A stretch of DNA of 64,000 nucleotides, from NCBI GenBank assembly GCA_007570785.1, contig ML662442.1, positions 63,141,392 through 63,205,391 of the forward strand. The letters run 5' to 3'. Positions 51,701 through 60,700 of this stretch are shown piece by piece (position 1 is the first letter of the stretch; each line of letters starts with the position of its first letter). The notes below the pieces were generated by a model. It saw only the letters and a program-made list of their open reading frames with translations, was not told the DNA's origin and made no database searches. The stretch is from Antilocapra americana (lineage: Eukaryota; Chordata; Mammalia; Artiodactyla; Antilocapridae). A program made the position numbers and the translations under genes.

Positions 51701-54700
51701 AGTTTTACCCAGCTTTTTTCTGCAAAGCATAGTTTTCCTCATAGGATATCTTTTTATTCAGTTTGCAATCAAATTTGTTACTGAAATACAAACCATTTCA
51801 GATGTATACAGAAGTTAGAGCAGTGGAGTGACCTCTTGCAGGCATTACCTACTACCAGCAGTTATCAACATATACCAGTCTTGTTTCCGGTGTTTTCCTG
51901 CTCTAAAATCCCAGTTCCAGGACTGTTTTGAAGCAGATTCCAGATTCCATAGCCTTTCATGTCTGAATATGTCTCTTCTAAAGATAGAACTTCTTTTTCT
52001 GTTTTCAAATATATAAAGTTATAAATAGCGTCATGTCACTAACATACTAAAACATTATCCCCCAACTGTCTTGGTTTATTAGCTTTTGGTGCAAATAGGG
52101 CGCACATTCTATGATTGGTTTGCTGTTTCCCTTGACCTCTTTTAATTTACAGTTCCCTACCCCTTCACCGCTTTCTCCCCCTGTAACTTTTATTTAAGAA
52201 ACCAGGCTGTTTGTCCTGTTCACCCTCCCCCAGCCTGGGTTTGCTGATTGAATCCTCATTGTGTTGCCTACTGTGTTCTTCTCTTTCTCATATTTTCCGC
52301 ACACTGGTGGTTATTGTTTCATTTAAAATTATCTATACCTGTCTTGAATGAGTGAGTAGGTGAGAAAACTATGAATTTAGAAATGTTGGAATCTGGCCTG
52401 GGTGGAACATATTTCTCTTCCTCCTGTGTTTGATGTGCTGTGTTAATGGCAGTACCGACATGACAATTGGGATCCAGTCTTTTTATTAATAAATGATACT
52501 TTATTAGAATCTGTTGATTTTTGCTGTTAAAGTTCTGCTTGCTTCAGGGACAATTTTTTAAAAACAGCCTTTGCCTGATTTAAACACAGTGGGTGAATGT
52601 TTCAGTTATTTTTGTGGTCCTATAAGTATTATAGGGTTTTAAAAGTGTAGGTTCCTTATTTGACATAATATGTATTTCCTTTAAAAGCATTCTTTCTTCT
52701 GGGAAAGAAAAAGAAGTAATGAGAAAGTCTAGCAGAATGTATCACATTTTTCTTTGATGCCAAATGCCTAGGGAATAGGAAGCATCCTGGTTTCTTATTA
52801 GAAAGAGCAGGGGGGAAAATTGATCTCTTTCAGCAATGATTTTGCACTTCTATGAGCACAACCAAATTATTTTTAGAATGGAATGTACTTTGAGGATAGA
52901 CTTATACTTCTAACTGTTGAAGTTCTATTTTGTTAATTGTCAGAAAAAGAATAAGAGTGTGTTCTCTTCCTCAATATGCAGTTAAGGCATATTGAAAATT
53001 ACTTAAGTACACTGGAATTTCTCCAACCTTATTAAATATTATGTTCTTTGATCTTTGAATTTTGGAATGGTTTTTATCTGCATAAATTAGTTACTTAGGT
53101 ATGTAATTGAGGTTACAAATTGGATTGCTTTCCCAACTTAAAATAGTTTGAAATGAGATTTTTTTTCCTTTGAATCGGGCAGTGATCTTATCTCTTTTTA
53201 CCTTAGTGGGAGTTTGAAAGTGTGCTTGAATGCACATGTGCATGCACATGCACACACACACACACACATTTGTGGTACTGCATGTTTAATTGCAGTAAAA
53301 CATTTCTTCCTTTCAAAGAGAAATGCTATGTGGGATTCAAATTTATGTAGGGTTGTAGTAGTTTTTAATGAGAGCAAATAGTATACACATATTAGAATAA
53401 AAAGTGGTTTACCTCTGGGTTTTCTCTACGCTTTTGTGACTAGTAGTTGGGGTCTTTTACATGTACACATTAAGAGTAATAGTAATTTTATGTGTCTCCC
53501 AAAATAATGTTGAAAAGTTTGCATCGTATTGTCAGTTTCTCAGAGCAGTGTGTGTGTCATCAACCATTGACTGGGACCTAGGGACCTCTGCACTTCAGTC
53601 TGGAGAGGCTCAGCGTCTGGGAACAGAGAGCAACACAACACTTCTGTCTTAGCTGCAGAGTCCATGGTGGTTAGTGCTGAATTACTAGAACCAACTGCGT
53701 GCTGTCTGTGGTGGCCCGTGCAAGGAAGGACTGACCGACTCACTGGAGGTTTCTTAGAAAGATCTTCCTGGGGAACGTGGAATTTGAACTGGCTCATAAA
53801 GAATGTTAGGAGTTAGTACTTAGAAGTTGGGATGAAATATTCCTGGCCAAGGAAAGCACTTTCTATGTTTAAGTCCATGGGGCAAACAGGGATATGTTTG
53901 GGGTGTGGCAGCCTTGGTATTCAGTAAGTGACTTAACCCTTCTAGGCTTTAGGTGCCCCCTTGGCAAAAAGGGTTAATAGTCCCTATCTCACAAGATGTT
54001 GTGAGGATTAAAGTAAGAATTTCAGAAACCAGTTTGCAAAATGTAAAGAGATGGCTGTTATGTGAAGAACTGAGTCTTTGGAAAAGACTTTGATGCTGGG
54101 AAGGATTGAAGGCAGGAGGAGAAGGGGACGACAGAGGATGAGATGGTTGGATGGCATCACCGACTTGACAGGCATGAGTTTGAGCAAACTCCAGGAGCTG
54201 CTGATGGACAGGGAAGCCTGGGGTGCTGCAGTCCATGGGGTTGCAAAAAGAGTCGGACATGACTGAGCGACTGAACTGAACTGACTGAAAGAGATGTCTG
54301 TAAGGCACGTCGGGCAGAGAAGTTTAGCCGTGAAGGTGAAAGTGGATTATTGTCTCAGAGGGAGTAAGCCCCTCAGGTGTTGAACTTGGTTTTAGGCTGA
54401 AGGAAAGAAGCTGCTGTTGAGGGAGAATGGAGACATCTGAGACTAGATAACTGAGGATCCCGGTCCCATAGGAGAAGAGCTAGCCTTTGGGAGAAACGAG
54501 CTTTCTTCTCTCTCAATGTGGAGAAAACAAAGACATGAAAGGAACGTTGATGTTAGGGTGATGAGATGGCACCTCCTTTGTCTCTTCCTGGTAGTCACCT
54601 TGTTAGTGAAAATCAGGTTTTATGCTTGAAGCAAATTATGAATATTGAAAACAGCCTCTGTAGGGAATGGGCTTGGAAATGAATTAAGGATGAAAAGGAG

Positions 54701-57700
54701 AATGAGATGACTCGGTGGGATGAGGTATGGGGCTTAGTAAAAAAGAATGATGGAAGCCCTGAAGAGTTAGCACAGAGTGGAAGCTGGGAAAGTAGGCACC
54801 AACAAAGAAATTGGCAGTCATCATGCTCTGGATTTAGGGAGTGGTAGAGACCAAGTGTGCTGTATTTCTTCCAAGAATCTAAACCATTATTGCTTGAAAT
54901 GAAGACTTTGATGTGTTCCTTAAGTGAGCATCTTGAAATGTTCTTGTCTGACTCTCTGCCGAGATCTGGGGAGCCCAGTGTGTGCGCATTAGTTTTGTTT
55001 AGCTTTTGGCTCTGACCGATGAAACCAGGGCCCCTTTTCTTTCAACCTGAAATCACTTAACCTCTCAGTGTTTCCATAAAATGAGGGTTTTAATGTTTGC
55101 TCACTTTATATGACAATTGTGGGTTCTTCATGAATTCTTATTTCTTTTTTTTTTTCCAAGTAAAATGACACATTTATTGTAGTATTTATGTACTTATTGA
55201 ACATTTAGGTTGTGTAAAACTGTATTATTATTTTGAATGACATTGTATCTTTTACAGAATAGCATTTTTATTTCACAAATAAAAATAGTTTGTTGTTTTT
55301 CAGTCGCTAAGTCATGTCTGGCCTCTTTGCAACCCCATGGACTGCAGCATGCCAGGCTCATCAGACCTCCACTGTTTCTTGATTTGCTCAGATTCACGTC
55401 CATTGAGTTGCTAATGCTATCTAACCATCTCATCCTCTGCCGCCCCCTTCTCCTTTTGCCTTCAGTCTTTCCCAGCATCAGGGTCTTTTCCAGTGAGTTG
55501 GCTCTTCACATCAGGTCTGATTTGGGTCTTAGCATCCTTCATAAATAATTTGTACTTCCTTGTGAAATGGACTTAAAAATTGTTTTGAAATGGACTTTCT
55601 TAACAATACACATAAAAACCCCGAAGAAAGAAAGGAAAGGCACAGGGAGCAACAGTTTGCCAAACATTTCACCGTTATTTGTTCTTCATTATATTTCTTT
55701 TTGGTTACATTTCTGCTTTTGAACACTAGATGGGACTAAGAGATGACTTGTGTTTCAATAGTAACAAATAATTTCACAGCCTTCCCACTTCTGAAGGAAG
55801 TATTGTTTGTTTATAGAGGGGCTGTAAGTCAACTAGATAAAAATGAGACTATTCTTATTTTCATAATTGAGACAGCGTCTTCGTTTATTTTAAATGGTGA
55901 CTTTGATCGATATTTAAATAATATTAAAACCTTATATGAGATTTTGGCTGTACAGGAACAAGTGGCCAAAATATGCTACAGTGTTTTCTTGTAATGTATA
56001 GAGAATTCCAATAAACAGAATTGTGTCTAATGCTTTTACTTTAATCATCATGAATCTGACATAATTAGAAGTACTTGATAGTTCTCTTAAATTGAAAAAA
56101 ATTAAAGAAGTGTTACATACTTATTTTTTCATTTTTAAGGAGCCATTAAGAGTTTTCCCTAGAATAATATAAAAATTTCCCTAAAATAAAGGCTGCATCA
56201 TTACTAATAATCCATAGCCAAATGATTGTCGAGGAAAGAATAGTATAACTGGAAAATCAAGATCTATAGTTTTGCTTATTATACAGTTTAAAACAATGCA
56301 TCTAAAGGGATCGGGCATTAAAGTCTACTGAGATTTCCATTTCCATATATGCCTCACCCAGCTTCTCCTAAATATTTCCCAGCTTAAAAAAAAAAAAAGG
56401 TTTCTTTTTTCTATCTAAAGTCTCATTTCTCTGCTTCCTTTTAAAACAGAACGCCTTAAATGTGTTTTCTGAGCTAGCTATGCTCATTTCCTAACATTTT
56501 CTCCTAAACCCACTCTATTCAGGCTTTTGCCCTTTCCCATACCCAGCTCCACCACAGCAGCTCTTGTCAAGTATACCAGTGACCTTTACACTGGTAAATC
56601 CAGTGATCAGTTCTTGCTTCTCTTCTTTGACCGAGCAGCAGCATTTGACCCAATTGATTTCTTCTTTCTCTCTCTACCAGTCATTGTTTCTTGGACTTCC
56701 TCACCTTTTCTCTTTTCTGTCCTCTGTACTCATTTTCTGGATGGTCACATCTCTGCTCATGGCTTTAAACACCATCCTATTTGCCGATGACTCCTGAATG
56801 TGTTTTTAGGCTTGATCTTGCCCTTCAATTCCGAATTTTTGTGCTTATGATCTACTTCTTTACCTGCTTGTTAAACATGTCAATATCAGATCTCTTCATT
56901 CGCTGTTTGGAATGTCAGGCTGTGCTTGCATTCTTTCTATCTCAAAAAACGGTCACATCCATCCTCTCGTGGCCACGCCCAAAGCCTTGGAATGTTCTGG
57001 ACTTCCCTTCACTCCCACTCTGCGTCAAATCTATCAGCTTGTGCAGTGGATTCACCCTTTAGAACACTGACCTAAATATACAATCACTTCCTATTATCTT
57101 CACCACCAGCACTCTGGTTCAGATTATCCTCACCAACTCCGGCAAAACCCTTCCAGCAGCCTTTTGTCTCCTTCCCAAACGTGGTTTATTATCTGCAAAG
57201 CAGTCAGAATGATTACTTTAAAACATAAATCAGATTATGCCACTCTTCTGCCTAAAACCTTTCACAAAATATTCCAGTAAACATCATTTTACTCTTAAGA
57301 TTCCAAGACCTTACCATGGCCTAACAGCCCCTTTTTATATTTCCTGTTCTCTTCCTCTCTCAGTCCATTCCTAACACAGTTCTGTTTGATATCTCCTCTT
57401 AACATGGCATCTGTACTTGCTGTCCCCTCAGCATGGAGGGCTTTCCTTTATATATTTGAGTGGCTTAGTCCTCTCTCTACTCTTTTCAGATGTCATCTTA
57501 TGTAAGAAGGCATCTTGACTATGTGTTTTGAAGGAGTATCTTACCACTGTTACACTCTACTTTTTCATTCCAATTCTTTGTATAGCATTTTGCTCCAGAA
57601 TATACATTTTTTTGTTAATTAATTTCCTCTTTTCCCACTATACTGTAAGCTCCAAAAGGCTGAAAGTTGGTATATATTTTATTTGCTACTGTATCCTCAG

Positions 57701-60700
57701 TGCCTATCCCAGTGTCTGGCACGTGATAGACACTCAGCCTTTCAATGAATGGGTGAGTGAATGAATGAATGAAGCATGTTGCATGTTGAGATGAGGAATG
57801 TATGGACCAGGTTTGATGCAGAGCAAGGAATCAGATGTGCATACTGGTAAGGAGGCCTTGGCAAAGCATATACTTGACTGAAGTAAAGATGACAAAGAGA
57901 AGAGGGGAGGAAAAGAAACACCCCATCTTAATACCTGGTCTCTGCCATTCTAATGGGCAATAGAGAGAGCGTGTTTGCTTTTTTAGGGTGATTGGGCTTC
58001 CTGCTTTTGTATATTTGTCCTTAGAAATACTGAAATAATTTTAGTTTGCCTGCATATAGGCTTTTTATATACATGTTTATTTTTCCAAATGATTTTCCTA
58101 AATGGAAATTCCAAATTTTAATGAAATTAAATTTGCTATTTTTGTAGTTGTGGAATATAACACCACTTGTATGGAAACACAAACTATTTGCCTGGTGTCA
58201 GTTTTGTATGTTATATGTCTGATAGAAATCTCCTTGGTACTAATATGCTGGAAGAGTGAAAAATTCTTTGGTTTAGCCACTTTTTCCCAAATAAGATAGA
58301 TTGTGAAAAGGTAGAACTCGGTGTAAAATGTTCTCAATCACTAACTTTTTTTTTTTTTACTTTTACTGGTATTTGAGAATTTTTCCTAATTACCATTTTT
58401 AAATTTATATAACTCACAGGTGTGAAGCCTCTAGTCCACACATCCATCCAGTCGGTTGGTGTAAAGAACATCGCAGAACCCTCATTACTCCCCCAGGTTT
58501 GTGTTGATTATGTGTCTGCTGTTTGTTATTTATGTCAATTTGAGTTTATTTTCATGTGCTAAAGAACAGATTCTGTGACTTCATCGTAAGACAATGAACT
58601 TTTGAGCATGTCACTAACGTGCCGTGGCTACTGCTGGTATGAGATGAGAGTGGTCAGCTCACACAGAGCATCACTGGGGTGTCTGCGGCTTCTTATGGAT
58701 ACCCCCGTGAGTAATGAAAACTGTCGTTGTCATAGGGAAAGAATGCCTCCTTGGTTTGTTAGGAGCTGTTGTGTGGGTGTTGCCCACAGCCTGTAAGCAA
58801 CAAAGACTCAGCTTGGCGCTTCAAATATTTGCCTCATTCTGTTCTGCCAGCTAGTGTCATTGTTAGCCTTGTCCCCAGTTCCTTGATACTGCTTCTCAAT
58901 TAGCGCCTGATCATTTACTCACTCGGGACCAGCTGTTCCTGTGATGGGCAATGCAAGTCCCTTCTGCCTCCTGCATTTTTATCCATGTCCAGGGATGAAA
59001 GCTCCTGCCCTTTACTGATTTACAGAGCGGTTTTGAAGCTGAAAGCCTATTGGCATAAACCATGTCGTGTCAAAGTAAGATATTAAATGGTTCGGTAGCT
59101 CAAACGTGCCGCTGCCTGGGAGAACCCACTCAGCCCTCCTAGGTTCTGGGTTTACACAGTATTAGGAGCCAGTGAATAGTGACCGCCACTGTCACCGTCT
59201 GAATCATACGACACAGATTCTTTGGGACTTCGCAATTTGATACTGATCTTTCCGTTTTTTCCCTTACCTTCCTTTTGGTCATCATTGGCAACCCACTCCA
59301 GTATTCTTGCCTGGAGAATTCCTTGGACAGAGGAGCCTGGTGGGCCACGGTCCATGGGGTCGCACAGAGTTGGACGAGACTGAAGCGACTTAGCATGCTT
59401 GCAGGGATCTGTTAACTCAACAGGACCAGTGAACAGCAGGTTCCTGGCTATGTCTTCACACCGTGGGGAGGGGTGGGTGAGGTATCATTACTGACTTCTG
59501 ATGTGAGGCAGATTACCAAGTCTCCTGCCTCTCTTCATGGACTTTTATAATTCAGTACCAGAGAAAGTATATAGCTTTTTGGCAAAATTTAAAAATACAA
59601 AGTTGCATGTGAAAAAGTACCAGCACACAGTAGTGTGAATATAATTGATGCCGCTAACTGTAACACATGAAGATGGTTAAACTCGTAAATTTTATGTGAT
59701 ACATATTTTATCACACCAATTTAAAAAGTTAAAAAAACAGAAGTAAAAACATGCCAAATAAAAAAACTGGTGTGCAAGGCCTGTGCTGATGTTACTTTGC
59801 TCTTTGGATCCATGGCAAACAAGAGGCCCTTTCTCTGGACCCTTTTCTCTAAGGGCAGATTCCTGGCTTGTGTCTCACATCTTCTCTGTGAAAAGAAAGG
59901 ATGTTAATCACCTGTCTCCCTAGGCAGTTGCTCTTCTGCTTCGTAGACCAGTCTCATGAGCAGCCCTGCCAGTTACTCCATATTCATGTTCTTTTTTAAC
60001 CTTTGTACACCTACTGTTCTTTTTCCAAAATTAAAGTCATGGTGATATCATGACAGTGTATGGCAAAAACAATTAAAAAAATAAAAATAAATAAAAAAGT
60101 AAAAAATAAATGATTTTCATTTTTGAATTACCAAATTATCTATTTAGATGTGCTTATTTTTAAGGGTTTAGAGTGAAATTAGAGATAACCACCGTTCTCT
60201 CTCTTAATGGTTTAATAGGTGGTTATTATATCTTTGCAGAGAACCCTTTTTTGCCTCTGTATTCACATACATGCAGGGCTTCCCAGGTGGCGCAGTGGTA
60301 AAGAACCCACCTGCCAGTGCAGGAGATGCAAGAGACGCAGGTTCGATCCCTGGGTCAGAAAGATCCCCTGGAGGAGGAAATGGCAGTCCACTCCAGTATT
60401 CTTGCCTGGGACAAAGGAGCCTGGTGGGTTAGAGTCCCATGGGGTTGCAAAGAGTTGCACGTGACTGAGGGACTGAGTGCACACATATATGCATGCACGC
60501 ACTGTCAGCTTCAGTGTTATTTAAATTCGGCAAGGTATATACCTTATAAATGCACTGTAAAATGGTGACTACTTGGAAATGTTTGCATACTTACTTTTTC
60601 AAACTTTTATTTTGAAACATTTTCAAATGTACAGAAAAGTTGGAAGAACAGTAAATAGCTCATTTATATAACCTTGAACCAGAGACCCACCCAAGTTTAT

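Noticed and set aside
46481..53268. CA/TG repeats considered as CRISPR-like or satellite arrays
   Set aside because: They are simple dinucleotide microsatellites without spacers or higher-order units.
54078..55478. ORFs with [19 protein letters not shown] peptides
   Set aside because: These are truncated BovB reverse-transcriptase tails, not host genes and not active elements.
56527..57764. ORFs of 77-93 residues considered as a coding region
   Set aside because: The segment is colinear with a decayed L2 LINE, including a YADD-equivalent followed by a stop.
60276..60482. Possible tRNA gene (intact B box)
   Set aside because: The B box belongs to the tRNA-derived head of a Bov-tA SINE. There is no cloverleaf with anticodon and acceptor stem.
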